Origin: an uncultured Ruminococcus sp.
GTDB lineage: Bacteria > Bacillota > Clostridia > Oscillospirales > Ruminococcaceae
Direction of reading: 5' to 3'
DNA length: 64,000 nucleotides
NCBI GenBank assembly: GCA_902780505.1
Contig: CACZFN010000004.1
Span: 24,884-88,883 of the forward strand
Below are positions 36,201 through 45,765 of the stretch, piece by piece; position 1 is the stretch's first letter; every line of letters starts with the position of its first letter. The translations under genes and the position numbers were made by a program. The notes below the pieces were generated by a model, which saw only the letters and a list, made by a program, of their open reading frames with translations, had not been told where the DNA came from and searched no databases.

Positions 36201-37766
36201 AAACTCCATAAACCTGCGAAGTGCGGCTTCCTCCTTGTCAGCGCCCGCCACCATTTCGTTTGAAATGCCTGTAAGTTTGGTTATAAAAGGGGTTATCTCA
36301 CGTTCGGGATCAACGAATATATCAAACCTGTCAACAACTTCAAGGTTTTTTATCTTAACAGCACCTATTTCTATCATACGTTCATTTGCAGCGGCGGTGC
36401 CTGTGGTCTCAAGGTCAAAAACGATTATCTCGTCAGTAAGCTTTCTGTCGTCGTCGCCCTTCATTATAATTATATCGTCGTTTATCTCGTAAGCTTCGAT
36501 ACCGTATATAGTCTTGAAATTACCGCCGCTTTTTCTTATAGCGGCCGTTTCGGTCATAGCGTCGGGGTAGCCCTGAACAACACCATGGTCTGTTATGGCA
36601 AGTGCCCTGTGCCCCCATTCATATGCACGTCTGACAAGTTTATTTGCGGGGGTAAGGGCGTCCATACTTGACATATTGGTATGGCAGTGTAGTTCAACGC
36701 GCTTTACTTCACTGTTATCGGTACGCTTCTTCTTGCCGACTGCCATTATATTTTCGGGTATGATATTGAAGGAGTGGTCAAAGTCGTCATTTTCAACATT
36801 GCCTGTTACTATGACGGTCTTGCCCGTTTTAAGTTCTGTCAATGCGGCTTCAAGCTGAGTTTTGGTATACCTTACATACTTGCCCTTTTTATTTGAGCCT
36901 ATGATCTTCAGCGAGAACGAACCCGTATAATCGGTTATGTAAATCGTTGCTATAAGCATACCCGTTTTTGTTTCCTTAGTTTCAACGCTGAAGATATCGC
37001 CCCAAACTGTTATGTTCTCGGCTTCCTCCATATGCACATTTTTAAGCTCTGTAACAACTGTATCGGAAGGTATGGGAGCGCCCTTGACAACAGTTGCATT
37101 TTCAGCAAGCAGTGACAGCCTTGTAAAATCGGCGCTGTATGTGCGGAATTTGATCTCCTCGCCGTTAGGCATAACAGTCGGCTGCTTTGAAGCGCCTGCT
37201 GTACCCTTATCAGCGGCGGTATAAAGTGCCTGATTTGATGATGATGCCTTGCTTACAAGTTCATCATGCGCTTTATCTACAGCTTCGATATCCAGATCAA
37301 GCACACCGTCAAAGCTTATCTCAATGCTCTGAGAGAAAAGCTCTCTCACAAGTGCGGGCAGTTCTTTTTGTATACCAAGCTTTGAAAGCACGCTGTAGCC
37401 GCCGTTTTTAAGGGTAAGCGTCATAACGCCGTTTTCGATATTGCACCCGCAGCCGTCAAAAAAGCCGTTTACAAGCGGGAAACGTGCTTTAAGGTGAGAA
37501 AGTATCGGCTGTATGTTCTCCCCAGTTAAAAGCGCAGGGGAAAACTTAGGGATAACACTTACGCCTTTTATCCCCATAGCTGATTTAAGCCGTCTTTCAA
37601 ACATTTCTATATTATCATAAGACACAACGCTGTCAAACACAGCTGTCAGTTCTATCTTGTTTTCTCTTTCAAAAAAAACAATTTTAAGCACCCTGCCGCT
37701 TTCCAGCTCAGCAGGGATAATATCCCTGTATGATGCAAAGAGCTCACTTATTATTTTGTCCTGCAT
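33297..37766 (-). CDS. polC: DNA polymerase III alpha subunit, PolC type
   Basis: Replicative polymerase of Gram-positive bacteria, 1489 residues. Order seen: N-terminal region, OB domain (about 230-335), PHP domain ([20 protein letters not shown] and [12 protein letters not shown]), proofreading DEDD exonuclease inserted in it ([30 protein letters not shown]), zinc ribbon [17 protein letters not shown], polymerase core with the catalytic aspartates in [12 protein letters not shown], and [16 protein letters not shown] follows AAAGGAAAG. It follows ispG by about 30 bases, probably in the same transcript. Confidence 0.98.
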   Translation of the reverse strand: MQDKIISELFASYRDIIPAELESGRVLKIVFFERENKIELTAVFDSVVSYDNIEMFERRLKSAMGIKGVSVIPKFSPALLTGENIQPILSHLKARFPLVNGFFDGCGCNIENGVMTLTLKNGGYSVLSKLGIQKELPALVRELFSQSIEISFDGVLDLDIEAVDKAHDELVSKASSSNQALYTAADKGTAGASKQPTVMPNGEEIKFRTYSADFTRLSLLAENATVVKGAPIPSDTVVTELKNVHMEEAENITVWGDIFSVETKETKTGMLIATIYITDYTGSFSLKIIGSNKKGKYVRYTKTQLEAALTELKTGKTVIVTGNVENDDFDHSFNIIPENIMAVGKKKRTDNSEVKRVELHCHTNMSSMDALTPANKLVRRAYEWGHRALAITDHGVVQGYPDAMTETAAIRKSGGNFKTIYGIEAYEINDDIIIMKGDDDRKLTDEIIVFDLETTGTAAANERMIEIGAVKIKNLEVVDRFDIFVDPEREITPFITKLTGISNEMVAGADKEEAALRRFMEFCGEKPVLVAHNADFDTGFVMACAARHNIGFEFSAIDTLPMSRCMLPELSRHKLDTVAKALEVGDFNHHRACDDAEVLSKIFAKLCGRLIEQSGGSELTCNDLNDMLKISDPSSIKGSFHQIILVRNNTGLKNLYRLISMSNLDYYKNHPRIPKSKLTKYREGLIVGSACEAGELFRAVYAGRPWQELCKIASYYDYLEIQPDGNNMFMLRKGDITDIEQLHEFNRTIVKLGEALGKPVCATGDVHFMDKGDAIFRAILQSVKYSDCDNQPPLYLKTTEEMLEDFAYLGKEKAYEVVVTNTNLIADMIDPDLKAFPDGTYTPFIEGAVRELQVICWRKCCSIYGDCEPESIEIPEGEDIDVSQFFEGHIPEIVFKRLKRELDSIIKHGFAVLYMISQKLVANSNENGYQVGSRGSVGSSFVASMSGISEVNPLQPHYVCRKCRHSEFIDDGSVGSGFDLPPKNCPVCGEEMHRDGHDIPFETFLGFDGDKAPDIDLNFSGDYQSKAHKYTEELFGQDHVFKAGTIAGVADKTAFGYVKNYLEERHITVHKAEVQRLINGCLNVKRTTGQHPGGMVVIPSDYEVYDFTPVQHPAEKADSDIVTTHFDFHSLHDTILKLDELGHDVPTIYKYLEGFSGLDITTVPMSDPDVYSLFTSPKALGVTEEDISCQTGTLGIPEMGTPFVRGMLVESKPKNFSDLLQISGLSHGTDVWLGNAQELIAQGICDISNVIGTRDSIMTYLLYHGVEPKLSFKIMEITRKGKAPKLLTEEMKQNMRDHNVPEWYIDSCLKIKYMFPKAHAAAYVTAAIRLCWFKVHKPLVFYAAIFTVRGEDFEAETAVKGKYQVRNKIEEIKNKPKEERTAKDDGVLETLMLINEMLSRGYEFLPVDIHKSHSKIYQIEDGKIRLPFCAIKGVGGAAAESLYEKAQHGDFISVEEFRLQSGVSGSVIDTLVENGAFGDMPLENQMTLF

Positions 37767-37793
37767 TATATCTTTCCTTTATACTTACAGTTA

Positions 37794-38831
37794 TCAAAGT
37801 TTATCAATTTCTTCAAGCAATGCCGCAAGTGCCTCGCTTTCTTCTACCTTTTTAAGCTTCTGACCGTGTTTAAACAGTACAGCGCAGCCATTGCCGCCGG
37901 CAATGCCTATATCAGCTTCGCCCGCTTCGCCTATACCGTTTACGACACAGCCCATTACAGCGACGGTTATGTTTTTGTTTATCCCCTTTACAGCATCTTC
38001 CACCTGTTTTGCAAGGGAAACAAGGTCTATCCTCGTTCTGCCGCAGGTAGGGCAGGATACTATCCTCACTCCCTCGCCCCTGCCGACTGCCATGAGGATA
38101 TCCTTCGCAGCAGCTACTTCCTTTACGGGATCATCGGTAAGGGAAACCCTTATCGTTTCCCCTATGCCGTCGCAAAGCAGCGAGCCGATACCGACAGCTG
38201 ACTTTATTATACCCATTCTTTCCGTACCGGCTTCGGTAACGCCCAGATGCAGCGGATAATCACACATCTGAGAAAGCTGCCTGTACGCATTTATCATAAC
38301 AGGCACATCTGAGGATTTGAGCGATATGACGATATCCTCAAACCCGCATTCTTCAAGTATCCTTACGTGTCCCGTAGCGCTTTCGCACAAAGCTTCGGCG
38401 CACGGGTGGCCGTATTTTGCAAGGATATCCTTTTCAAGTGAGCCGCCGTTGACACCTATCCTAATCGGGATATGGCGCGCCTTACATTCGTCAACAACAG
38501 CCTGTACCCTGTCTTTCCCGCCGATATTCCCGGGGTTTATACGTATCTTGTCGATCCCTGCCTTTGCCGAAGCTATGGCGAGCCTGTAGTCAAAATGTAT
38601 ATCCGCCACAAGCGGAACGCTCACCTTCGCCTTTATCGCAGGGATAAGTGCTACAGCTTCCATATTCGGAATAGCCGCTCTGATTATATCACAGCCCGCA
38701 GCTTCAAGCGCCTGTGCCTGTCTGACAGAGCCTTCTATATCCGTTGAGGGGGTACTGAGCATAGACTGCACATATATTTTCTTTCCGTCAAGGGTAAGCC
38801 CGCCCACCCTTACAGGCCTTACATTACGCAT
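37794..38831 (-). CDS. ispG: 4-hydroxy-3-methylbut-2-en-1-yl diphosphate synthase (flavodoxin)
   Basis: Sixth step of the MEP isoprenoid pathway, a [4Fe-4S] enzyme. About 345 residues from ATG at 38831 (MRNVRPVRVGG), which follows AAGGAG; the longer frame to 38882 would overlap the preceding small gene. Motifs: PVRVGGLTL, PLVADIHFDYRLA, RINPGNIG, IGVNGGSLEKD, and the cluster cysteines in SCPTCGRTRID and GCVVNGIGEAGEADIGIAGG. With dxr and uppS nearby it makes the precursor of undecaprenyl lipid carriers. Confidence 0.97.
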   Translation of the reverse strand: MRNVRPVRVGGLTLDGKKIYVQSMLSTPSTDIEGSVRQAQALEAAGCDIIRAAIPNMEAVALIPAIKAKVSVPLVADIHFDYRLAIASAKAGIDKIRINPGNIGGKDRVQAVVDECKARHIPIRIGVNGGSLEKDILAKYGHPCAEALCESATGHVRILEECGFEDIVISLKSSDVPVMINAYRQLSQMCDYPLHLGVTEAGTERMGIIKSAVGIGSLLCDGIGETIRVSLTDDPVKEVAAAKDILMAVGRGEGVRIVSCPTCGRTRIDLVSLAKQVEDAVKGINKNITVAVMGCVVNGIGEAGEADIGIAGGNGCAVLFKHGQKLKKVEESEALAALLEEIDKL

Positions 38832-38850
38832 AAGTTTATTCTCCTTAAAA

Positions 38851-38967
38851 TCATATCGGTGTGGGGACACTGCCAAAAGCAAAGTTATATAACGCCATGA
38901 ACATCAGCATGGCAGCAAGCACCGCCCCGATCATTATAAACACCGTCTGCTTTGCCGTAAGCTTCAT
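38851..38967 (-). CDS. Small membrane protein ORF (38 aa), possibly remnant of a frameshifted ~70-aa gene
   Basis: Between rseP and ispG the minus strand encodes MKLTAKQTVFIMIGAVLAAM followed by a second half rich in Met and Leu and ending in FGSVPTPI, a single membrane helix. Upstream in the same frame (to about 39020) the codons read VLIILFAVLLKRDKDGKK, another helix and a charged loop, while a start ATG at 39062 (MHYNAFAVIGLLF) is in the neighbouring frame. One extra base in the T-run near 39030 would join them into a two-helix protein. The ribosome binding site for the short form is weak. Confidence 0.4.
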   Translation of the reverse strand: MKLTAKQTVFIMIGAVLAAMLMFMALYNFAFGSVPTPI

Positions 38968-39074
38968 TGATAACTTTTTACCGTCCTTATCACGTTTTAA
39001 AAGAACAGCAAACAGTATTATTAAAACAAAAGCCCTATGACCGCAAAAGCGTTATAATGCATATTCTCACAAAA

Positions 39075-40118
39075 CTAAAACAGCTTTTTGATATCGTTAA
39101 AGGTTACTATCACCATAAATATCATCAGCACGACGATACCGATAAAATGCACCATTCCCTCGTGTTCGGGCTTTACCGGCTTTCTTGTAATAGCTTCGGC
39201 AATAAGGAATATAAGCCTGCCGCCGTCAAGTGCAGGCAGGGGCAGAAGATTAAACAGCCCGACATTTATCGTTATGAACGCCGCCATTGAAAGCATTGTA
39301 TTTATAAGGCTTTTCCAGTCGATAGTGTTCTCTTTGGTTTCGTTATCAATAGCGTCGCCTATAGCATCGACTATACCCACAGGGCCTGAGAGGTCATTTA
39401 AGTGATACGTCCCCCCGATAAGATCACCGAGCGATATATAGATAAGCCGGCCGTAGGAAACAGTTTCCCTTGCGGCATATGAAGTTACCGAAAGCGGTGT
39501 TGCCTTTTGCGGGCTTACCTTGAAATCTATATGCAGGGTACCGTCCTTTTTGGAAAGTTCCACATCCTCAAGCGTTGTCTTTTCGCCGTCACGCAGGACG
39601 ACCATATCGAACTTGCCGTCCTCGTCAGACTGGAACTGATAGGAAAGGTCCATATCGGTAAAAATATGCATACCGTTGCATTCTATTATCTTATCACCCT
39701 TTTCAAGGCCTGTTTCGTGCGACTTTGCGTTATCTTCAAACCAGCTGACCTGTGTTGTGGTTATAGGTGCGTTGACAATAGTGCTTACGAAAAGCAGAAC
39801 AAAACCAAGTATAAGGTTCATAGTCGCACCCGCAACAACTATCGCGATCCTGCGGGGAACACTTTTCTTGTTAAAAGCCCTGTCATCATCGCTTTGACTG
39901 TCCTCACCCTCCATAGCGCAGTAGCCGCCTATAGGGAATGCACGCAGCGAATACTGTGTTTCGCCCTTTTGCCTTTTGAACAGGCAAGGCCCCATACCGA
40001 GTGAGAATTCGTTCACCTTTACCCCGCAAAGCTTTGCAACGGCAAAGTGCCCGAATTCGTGGATAGCGATTATAAGTCCAAATATAAGGACAGCTATCAG
40101 AATACTGATTATTTTCAT
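39075..40118 (-). CDS. rseP: Site-2 zinc metalloprotease RseP/RasP
   Basis: Intramembrane protease that cleaves anti-sigma factors and signal peptides. The 347 residues have the zinc motif HEFGH near the N-terminus in the first helix (IIAIHEFGHFAVAKLCGVKV), a PDZ domain (about 125-210, GLEKGDKIIECNGM), and the LDG motif NLLPLPALDGGRLIF. Lies directly downstream of dxr (4 bases), the common cluster order. Confidence 0.96.
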   Translation of the reverse strand: MKIISILIAVLIFGLIIAIHEFGHFAVAKLCGVKVNEFSLGMGPCLFKRQKGETQYSLRAFPIGGYCAMEGEDSQSDDDRAFNKKSVPRRIAIVVAGATMNLILGFVLLFVSTIVNAPITTTQVSWFEDNAKSHETGLEKGDKIIECNGMHIFTDMDLSYQFQSDEDGKFDMVVLRDGEKTTLEDVELSKKDGTLHIDFKVSPQKATPLSVTSYAARETVSYGRLIYISLGDLIGGTYHLNDLSGPVGIVDAIGDAIDNETKENTIDWKSLINTMLSMAAFITINVGLFNLLPLPALDGGRLIFLIAEAITRKPVKPEHEGMVHFIGIVVLMIFMVIVTFNDIKKLF

Positions 40119-40121
40119 AGA

Positions 40122-41267
40122 TTATCCTTTCATCTGTGCCAAAACATAGTTCCTTGCCGCCTTATCCGTTTCAAGGACATCAGCAAGTGTATTTATCTCT
40201 TTATACTCTGTATTTTCAAGGCAGCCGCATACGAGCCTGCCTATATCAAGGAAGCCGATCTTTCCGCCGAGGAACAGCCTTACTGCTTCCTCATTTGCGC
40301 CGTTTACCGCCGCCGGAAGATTACCGCCCTTAGTTACCGCCTCTATGCAGGCGCGCAGGCAGTCAAAGGTATCAAAATCGGGCTTTTCAAATGTAAGTGT
40401 GCCGTACTGTGTAAGTGAAAGCTCGCCCGTATCGCAGCTGACTCTTTGCGGGAAAAGCAGGGCGTACTGGATAGGTATTTTCATATCGGGCACGCCGAGC
40501 TGTGCTATAACGGCGTTATCGTTGAATTCCACCGCAGAATGTATAACGCTCTGCCTGTGGACGACTATCTCTATCTGCGACGGTTTAAGGTCAAAAAGCC
40601 ACATAGCTTCGATAAATTCAAGTCCCTTATTCATAAGTGTAGCGGAATCTATCGTTATCTTATTGCCCATTGACCAGTTCGGGTGGGCAAGTGCCTGCCC
40701 GACTGTCACATTTTCAAGTTCACTTTTCTTCTTTCCGAAAAACGGCCCGCCCGAAGCTGTAAGGATTATTTTTTTAAGGTCCCTTATATTATTCCCCTGC
40801 AAGCACTGGAATATTGCACTATGCTCACTGTCAACGGGGTAAATGCGAACGTTTTTCTTTCTTGCAAGCTCTGTCACGAGCTTACCGCCCGTAACAAGCG
40901 TTTCCTTATTGGCAAGGGCGATATCGGTGCCCTTTTCGATAGCTTTAAGCGTAGGTTCAAGCCCTACCATTCCCACAACGGCATTAAGCATTATATCCAC
41001 GCCGTCAAGTGAAGCTGTCTGCAAAAGCCCCTCGTGCCCCGAAAGTATCTTAGTGGGGGTACCCGACAGAAGTTCTTTAAGTTCGCTTTCCTTTGAATTA
41101 TCGGCGATACAGGCGTACTGAACGTCAAACTCCCTCGCCTGCGAAGCAAGCAGTTTCACGTTACTGCCCGCAGCAAGTGCCGCTACTCTGATCTTATGCG
41201 CTTTTGCCACCTGTAATGCCTGTGTACCGATAGAACCCGTAGAGCCGAGTATTGATATTGTTTTCAT
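40122..41267 (-). CDS. dxr: 1-deoxy-D-xylulose 5-phosphate reductoisomerase
   Basis: Second step of the MEP pathway, NADPH-dependent. 381 residues with the Rossmann motif ILGSTGSIGTQALQV, VNAVVG equivalent LNAVVGMVGL, ALANKETLV, PVDSEHSAIFQCL, LTASGGPF and the metal-binding HPNWSMGNKITIDSATLMNKG region (key residues in HPNWSMG and SATLMNKG). ATG follows GAGGAGG. Followed 3 bases later by rseP. Confidence 0.97.
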   Translation of the reverse strand: MKTISILGSTGSIGTQALQVAKAHKIRVAALAAGSNVKLLASQAREFDVQYACIADNSKESELKELLSGTPTKILSGHEGLLQTASLDGVDIMLNAVVGMVGLEPTLKAIEKGTDIALANKETLVTGGKLVTELARKKNVRIYPVDSEHSAIFQCLQGNNIRDLKKIILTASGGPFFGKKKSELENVTVGQALAHPNWSMGNKITIDSATLMNKGLEFIEAMWLFDLKPSQIEIVVHRQSVIHSAVEFNDNAVIAQLGVPDMKIPIQYALLFPQRVSCDTGELSLTQYGTLTFEKPDFDTFDCLRACIEAVTKGGNLPAAVNGANEEAVRLFLGGKIGFLDIGRLVCGCLENTEYKEINTLADVLETDKAARNYVLAQMKG

Positions 41268-41317
41268 ATATCCTCCTCAATTGCAAAAGGGGAAGCCTTA
41301 TTCTCCCCCTTTTTAAA

Positions 41318-42136
41318 TCAAAGTATCATTCCCATAGAAAATACATAATACATAAACGGTGCTACAAGTATAACGCTGTCAAACCTGTCCATAACGCCGC
41401 CGTGGCCGGGCATTATATTGCCGTAGTCCTTAATACCCGTCTGTCTTTTGATAAGCGATGCGGAAAGATCGCCCACAAGCCCGACAAGCGCACAGAGCAT
41501 ACCGCTTACAAACAGCATTATATAGTTAAGCGACGGCCCTTTAAGCGCAAAGTCATACACAAGCCCTATGATAATCATAAGCACGCCGTTTGTCACCACA
41601 CCGCCGACAAGGCCTTCAACTGTCTTTTTAGGGGATATAGTCGGGCAGAGCTTTGTCTTGCCGAAAAACGTACCCGCAAAGTAAGCGCCGGAATCTGCAA
41701 GCCATGCGCCGCACAGTGTCAGCACTATCATAAACATCCCGTACTTCATATGGTTCATTTTAAGAAGCGTTTCAAATGAAGCGGGTATGAAAGTACCGAA
41801 TGCGAGAAACATCATCATCTTAACATATTTTATCTTCTCGTAATCCCTGAAAAAGCTTACAAGCATAGCAATTATAAAAAGGAAGAACACCACGCTGCTG
41901 AAAGCTATCTTAGCGCTTATATCAAAAATATGCCCCATACAGAGCAGCACCGCATACGCATAGCATATACCGGTCTGAACGATATACTTATCAAGCTTTG
42001 TGGCCTTGAAAAGTTCCATAAGTGCCACCACAGCAAGGAATGCTATAGCAAGTTCAAAAACGAACGTATTATGCAATAAAAGTATGATAACAGCGATAAC
42101 TATAGCGACAGCCGCAGAAATTACCCTTTGTTTCAT
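41318..42136 (-). CDS. cdsA: Phosphatidate cytidylyltransferase
   Basis: Makes CDP-diacylglycerol for phospholipid synthesis in the membrane. 272 residues with about seven to eight hydrophobic segments and the CDS signature SPKKTVEGLVGG followed by LVGDLSASLIKRQTGIKDYG and MPGHGGVMDRFDSV. ATG overlaps the uppS stop by four bases (ATGA), a coupled pair. Confidence 0.95.
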   Translation of the reverse strand: MKQRVISAAVAIVIAVIILLLHNTFVFELAIAFLAVVALMELFKATKLDKYIVQTGICYAYAVLLCMGHIFDISAKIAFSSVVFFLFIIAMLVSFFRDYEKIKYVKMMMFLAFGTFIPASFETLLKMNHMKYGMFMIVLTLCGAWLADSGAYFAGTFFGKTKLCPTISPKKTVEGLVGGVVTNGVLMIIIGLVYDFALKGPSLNYIMLFVSGMLCALVGLVGDLSASLIKRQTGIKDYGNIMPGHGGVMDRFDSVILVAPFMYYVFSMGMIL

Positions 42137-42873
42137 TTTGTGTCAATGCCCCCGTATCTTCTGTTTCGGTTATTGAACGCCATTATAGCGTCTTCAAGGT
42201 CTTTGCCCCTGAAATCGGGCCAGAGAATATTCGTATAATAAAACTCAGCATAAGCCGACTGCCATATCAGGAAGTTTGAAAGCCGCTGTTCACCGCTTGG
42301 TCTTATTATAAGGTCAGCGGGCGGTATTTCCTCGGTATAGAGGTTTTTCTCTATCAGTTCCTCGGTAACGTCACTTTCGGTTATCTCGCCCCTGCACGCC
42401 ATTGCAACGATCTGTCTGACGCTGTGGCAGATATCGTCACGCCCGCCGTAGTTTATAGCAAGCACGAGCGTCATTGAGTCAAAATCCTTTGAATCCTCCT
42501 CAACGCCTTTCATCTTACGCTGAAGTGTTTCACTGAGCATTGACCTGTCACCGATAAACCGGACACGGATATTTTCTTCTATAAAGTCCCTCACTTCGTC
42601 AAGGTACTTTTCAAAAAGATCCATGATAGCATCAACTTCGTCCTTCGGGCGCTTCCAGTTCTCGGTGGAAAATGCGTAGTAGGTGATATACTTCACCCCG
42701 AGAGCCTTTGCATACCTTGTGATGGCGCGGAAGTTCTTCGCGCCCTCCCTGTGGCCTACCTTTCTCGGCATACCGCGCTTTTTGGCCCAGCGGCCGTTGC
42801 CGTCCATAATAATGCCAATATGCGCAGGAACACTTACCCCCTCGGGCAGATGCGTCACGATAGCTTTAGCCAT
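42133..42873 (-). CDS. uppS: Undecaprenyl diphosphate synthase
   Basis: cis-prenyltransferase making the C55 carrier for cell wall synthesis. About 246 residues with IIMDGNGRWAKKRG (catalytic Asp), GHREGAKNF, YYAFSTENWKRP, NYGGRDDI and the C-terminal IRPSGEQRLSNFLIWQSAYAEF (RPSGEQR signature). ATG at 42873 follows AGGGG by 10 bases; a GTG at 42879 is an alternative. Confidence 0.96.
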   Translation of the reverse strand: MAKAIVTHLPEGVSVPAHIGIIMDGNGRWAKKRGMPRKVGHREGAKNFRAITRYAKALGVKYITYYAFSTENWKRPKDEVDAIMDLFEKYLDEVRDFIEENIRVRFIGDRSMLSETLQRKMKGVEEDSKDFDSMTLVLAINYGGRDDICHSVRQIVAMACRGEITESDVTEELIEKNLYTEEIPPADLIIRPSGEQRLSNFLIWQSAYAEFYYTNILWPDFRGKDLEDAIMAFNNRNRRYGGIDTK

Positions 42874-42891
42874 TTTCACGTTTCCCCTTTA

Positions 42892-43446
42892 TCAGATAGA
42901 AAGAACTTCCTTTTCCTTAGCGGCAACGGTTTCGTCTACCTTCTTTATCATTTTATCGGTAAGCTTCTGTATCTTCTCCTCGCCGTTCTTTTCGTCATCC
43001 TCGGTGATATCGCCGTTTTTCTTCATGTTTTTAAGTTTATCCATAGCATCACGTCTGATAGAGCGAACCGCCACCTTTGTATCCTCACCCATTTTCTTTA
43101 CGTCCTTGACTATCTTCTTTCTGTCCTCCTCAGTCATCTGCGGGAACATAAGGCGCAGAACAGAACCGTCGTTCTGCGGGTTTATACCAACATCTGACGC
43201 CTGGATAGCCTTCTGTATCGGCACAAGAAGCGTCTTGTCCCACGGCTGCACGACAAGCACCCTTGCTTCACTTACTGAAACTGTTGCAAGCTGGTTTACA
43301 GGGGTGGCTGTGCCGTAATAGTCAACAGTGACCTTATCAAGGACGCCGGGGTTTGCCCTGCCCGCCCTTATCGTGCCATAATCGGCAACAAGTACGTTTA
43401 TGGATTTATTCATTTTTTCTTCCGCTTTATTTATAAGTTCTTTCAT
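42892..43446 (-). CDS. frr: Ribosome recycling factor
   Basis: Splits post-termination ribosomes with EF-G. About 184 residues with the family motifs RAGRANPGVLDKVTVDYYG and PPQ-type PQMTEEDRKK, NVRRDA equivalent SIRRDAMDKLK. ATG at 43446 follows GAGGT by 7 bases; the ATG at 43452 is too close to the ribosome binding site. The usual pyrH-frr-uppS order is kept. Confidence 0.97.
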   Translation of the reverse strand: MKELINKAEEKMNKSINVLVADYGTIRAGRANPGVLDKVTVDYYGTATPVNQLATVSVSEARVLVVQPWDKTLLVPIQKAIQASDVGINPQNDGSVLRLMFPQMTEEDRKKIVKDVKKMGEDTKVAVRSIRRDAMDKLKNMKKNGDITEDDEKNGEEKIQKLTDKMIKKVDETVAAKEKEVLSI

Positions 43447-43485
43447 AGTCATTACCTCACAATATTATTTTAAAAGAGTGCTTTA

Positions 43486-44190
43486 TTATTCAACTATAGT
43501 ACCTATTTCCTTACCCATGCAGGCATCATAGATATTATCCGGGCGTGAAAGGTCAAAAACAAGTATCGGCACATTATTATCCTGACAAAGTGCCGCCGCT
43601 GTGGAATCCATTACCTTCAGGCCTTTTGCAAGTATTTCCGAGAATGTAAGCTTATCATACTTGACAGCGTCTGAATACTTATGGGGATCCTTATCATAAA
43701 CGCCGTCTACCATTGTTGCCTTGAAGAAGATATCCGCTTCTATCTCAGCCGCCCTGAGAGCCGCCGCTGTATCGGTAGAAAAGAACGGGTTGCCTGTGCC
43801 GCAGCCGAAAATGACCACCCTGCCCTTTTCAAAGTGGCGCATTGCTTTATTTCTTATATAGGGTTCAGCCACCTGTGGCATTGAGATAGCCGTCTGCACC
43901 CTTACCTCCATACCGAGGTGTTCAAGGCCGTCAGCCACTGCAAGTGCATTCATAGCTGTTGCGAGCATACCTATATGGTCAGCCCTTGTCCTGTCCATAG
44001 CACCGCTTGACCTGCCGCGCCAGAAGTTGCCGCCGCCGACAACGATACCTATTTCGACGCCCGCATCGACACATTTTTTGATGCTTTGCCCGAAGGTATT
44101 GATTATATCGTAATCAAGACCTTGCTTTTTCTGCCCTGCCAGCGCTTCACCGCTGAGTTTAAGAAGGACTCTCTTGTACTTAGGTTCCAT
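43486..44190 (-). CDS. pyrH: UMP kinase
   Basis: Phosphorylates UMP to UDP. 234 residues of the amino acid kinase fold, motifs [57 protein letters not shown] and [11 protein letters not shown] follows AGAGGAG. First gene after a good SigA promoter, so it probably begins the long transcript frr-uppS-cdsA-dxr-rseP-ispG-polC-HAD. Confidence 0.97.
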   Translation of the reverse strand: MEPKYKRVLLKLSGEALAGQKKQGLDYDIINTFGQSIKKCVDAGVEIGIVVGGGNFWRGRSSGAMDRTRADHIGMLATAMNALAVADGLEHLGMEVRVQTAISMPQVAEPYIRNKAMRHFEKGRVVIFGCGTGNPFFSTDTAAALRAAEIEADIFFKATMVDGVYDKDPHKYSDAVKYDKLTFSEILAKGLKVMDSTAAALCQDNNVPILVFDLSRPDNIYDACMGKEIGTIVE

Positions 44191-44235
44191 ACTTCAACAC
44201 TCCTCTTGATTTTATTCATAAATACCCATATTATA

Positions 44236-44264
44236 ATTATACAATATTTTCTCCCGCTTGTAAA
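44236..44264 (-). promoter_or_regulatory. SigA promoter of the pyrH transcript
   Basis: Minus strand TTTACA (44264-44259), 17-base spacer, TATAAT (44241-44236). Confidence 0.8.
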
Positions 44265-44305
44265 GTGCTTTTACCGTTTTTTTATTGTTTTTATCTAAAA
44301 CAAAA

Positions 44306-44334
44306 CCCCTGCCTGCTGACAACACAGGCAAGGG
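44306..44334 (-). terminator. Rho-independent terminator after yjbQ
   Basis: On the minus strand CCCTTGCCTG and CAGGCAGGGG pair (arms 44325-44334 and 44306-44315, central mismatch) and are followed by TTTTGTTTTAG. Confidence 0.7.
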
Positions 44335-44344
44335 TATAAATTAA

Positions 44345-44740
44345 CTAACCTTTTATTATCTTGACAAAGAAATTCCTTGTCCTCGGGCCGTCGAACTCAC
44401 AGAAGTATATCCCCTGCCATGTACCGAGGAGAAGTCTGCCGTCCTCGATAATGACCGTCTTGCTGCTGCCGACAACGCTTGATTTAAGGTGTGCCGCAGA
44501 GTTGCCCTCAGCGTGCCTGAACTGGTACCTGTCGGGGAAAGTCGCATCAAGTGCATACAAAAGATCGGTAACAACGTCGGGATCGGCATTTTCATTTATA
44601 GTTATCCCCGCCGTAGTATGCGGGCAGTAAACAACGGCTATCCCGTTTTCTATCATACTTTCATTTACCGCCTGACGGACATAGCTTGTGATATTATAAA
44701 AGTTTTCTTTTTCGGTTTTAAGCGAATAGGTATATATCAT
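44345..44740 (-). CDS. YjbQ family protein (UPF0047)
   Basis: A 131-residue protein of the conserved YjbQ family, for which a weak thiamine phosphate synthase side activity has been reported; the main role is unsettled. Motifs CPHTTAGITINENADPDV, FRHAEGNSAAHLKSSVVG and LGTWQGIYFCEFDGPRTR contain the conserved His and Glu residues of the putative metal site. ATG overlaps the gpsA stop by four bases. Confidence 0.9.
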   Translation of the reverse strand: MIYTYSLKTEKENFYNITSYVRQAVNESMIENGIAVVYCPHTTAGITINENADPDVVTDLLYALDATFPDRYQFRHAEGNSAAHLKSSVVGSSKTVIIEDGRLLLGTWQGIYFCEFDGPRTRNFFVKIIKG

Positions 44741-45753
44741 ACTTCAGCCCTCCCAAGAAAGCCGTCCTCAGTTTCATTCTTTTTCGGCCTTGACATAAGT
44801 GCATCTATTGACTCCTTCGGCGTTACACCGCCGAAAAGCACACCGTAAAGCTGTTCTGTTATAGGCATTTCTATACCGAGCCTGTGTGAAAGTTCATATG
44901 CGTTTCTGGTACATTCATAGCCCTCTACCGTACCCACGCGCCTTACAGCTTCCTCAGCTGACACCCCCTGCCCGATAAGGATACCCGCACGCCTGTTGCG
45001 TGAATGCATACTTGTACAGGTAACGATAAGGTCGCCAAGGCCCGTAAGCCCTGCAAAGGTTTCACGCTTAGCGCCCATTGCTATACCTATACGGGCTATT
45101 TCGGTAAGCCCCCTTGTCATAAGGGCGGCCTTTGTATTATCACCAAGCCCGAGCCCGTCACACACGCCCGCTGCAAGCGCTATGATATTTTTGAGCGAAC
45201 CGCCGACTTCACAGCCGACAACATCATCATTTACATATATACGAAACGTCCTGTTTGAAAGGGTATTCTGCACATAATAGCTTACATCTCTGTCCCTTGA
45301 TGCGACAACTATCGTGGTGGGGATACCCCTGCCTATCTCCTCTGCGTGTGAAGGCCCTGACAGAACTGCCGTTTTGTTTTCGGGGAAGCATTCATCCGTC
45401 ACCTCGCTCATAAGCTTTAGTGTAACAGGTTCAAGCCCCTTGGCGGTATTTACAACGATAGAACTCTTATCAACATACGGCTTTGCTTCCTCACACACAC
45501 TCCGGCAGAATTTAGTGGGAATGCCGAGTATAACGAGGTCAGAGCCTTTTACATCGCTTATATCAGTTGTAAGGGCTATATTTTGCGGTATCATCACACC
45601 GGGAAGCTTTGATTTAAGCTCACCCGCACGCTTTATAGTATCTATCTCGTCCCTGAATTTACTCCACACTGTAACATCGTGCCCTGCGCCCGCACACATC
45701 ACAGCCAGTGAAAGCCCGAAGCCGCCCGAACCGAGTATTGTGACCTTTGCCAT
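44737..45753 (-). CDS. gpsA: Glycerol-3-phosphate dehydrogenase [NAD(P)+]
   Basis: Makes sn-glycerol 3-phosphate for phospholipids. 338 residues with the Rossmann motif ILGSGGFGLSLAVMCAGAGHDV (note GSGGFG instead of the common GAGSWG), LSGPSHAEEIGRGIPT, the catalytic lysine region CEVGGSLKNIIALAAG and GLTGLGDLIVTCTS. Directly follows plsY, the acyltransferase that uses its product, so the two form a functional pair. Confidence 0.96.
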   Translation of the reverse strand: MAKVTILGSGGFGLSLAVMCAGAGHDVTVWSKFRDEIDTIKRAGELKSKLPGVMIPQNIALTTDISDVKGSDLVILGIPTKFCRSVCEEAKPYVDKSSIVVNTAKGLEPVTLKLMSEVTDECFPENKTAVLSGPSHAEEIGRGIPTTIVVASRDRDVSYYVQNTLSNRTFRIYVNDDVVGCEVGGSLKNIIALAAGVCDGLGLGDNTKAALMTRGLTEIARIGIAMGAKRETFAGLTGLGDLIVTCTSMHSRNRRAGILIGQGVSAEEAVRRVGTVEGYECTRNAYELSHRLGIEMPITEQLYGVLFGGVTPKESIDALMSRPKKNETEDGFLGRAEV

Positions 45754-45765
45754 ATTAAAGCCCCC

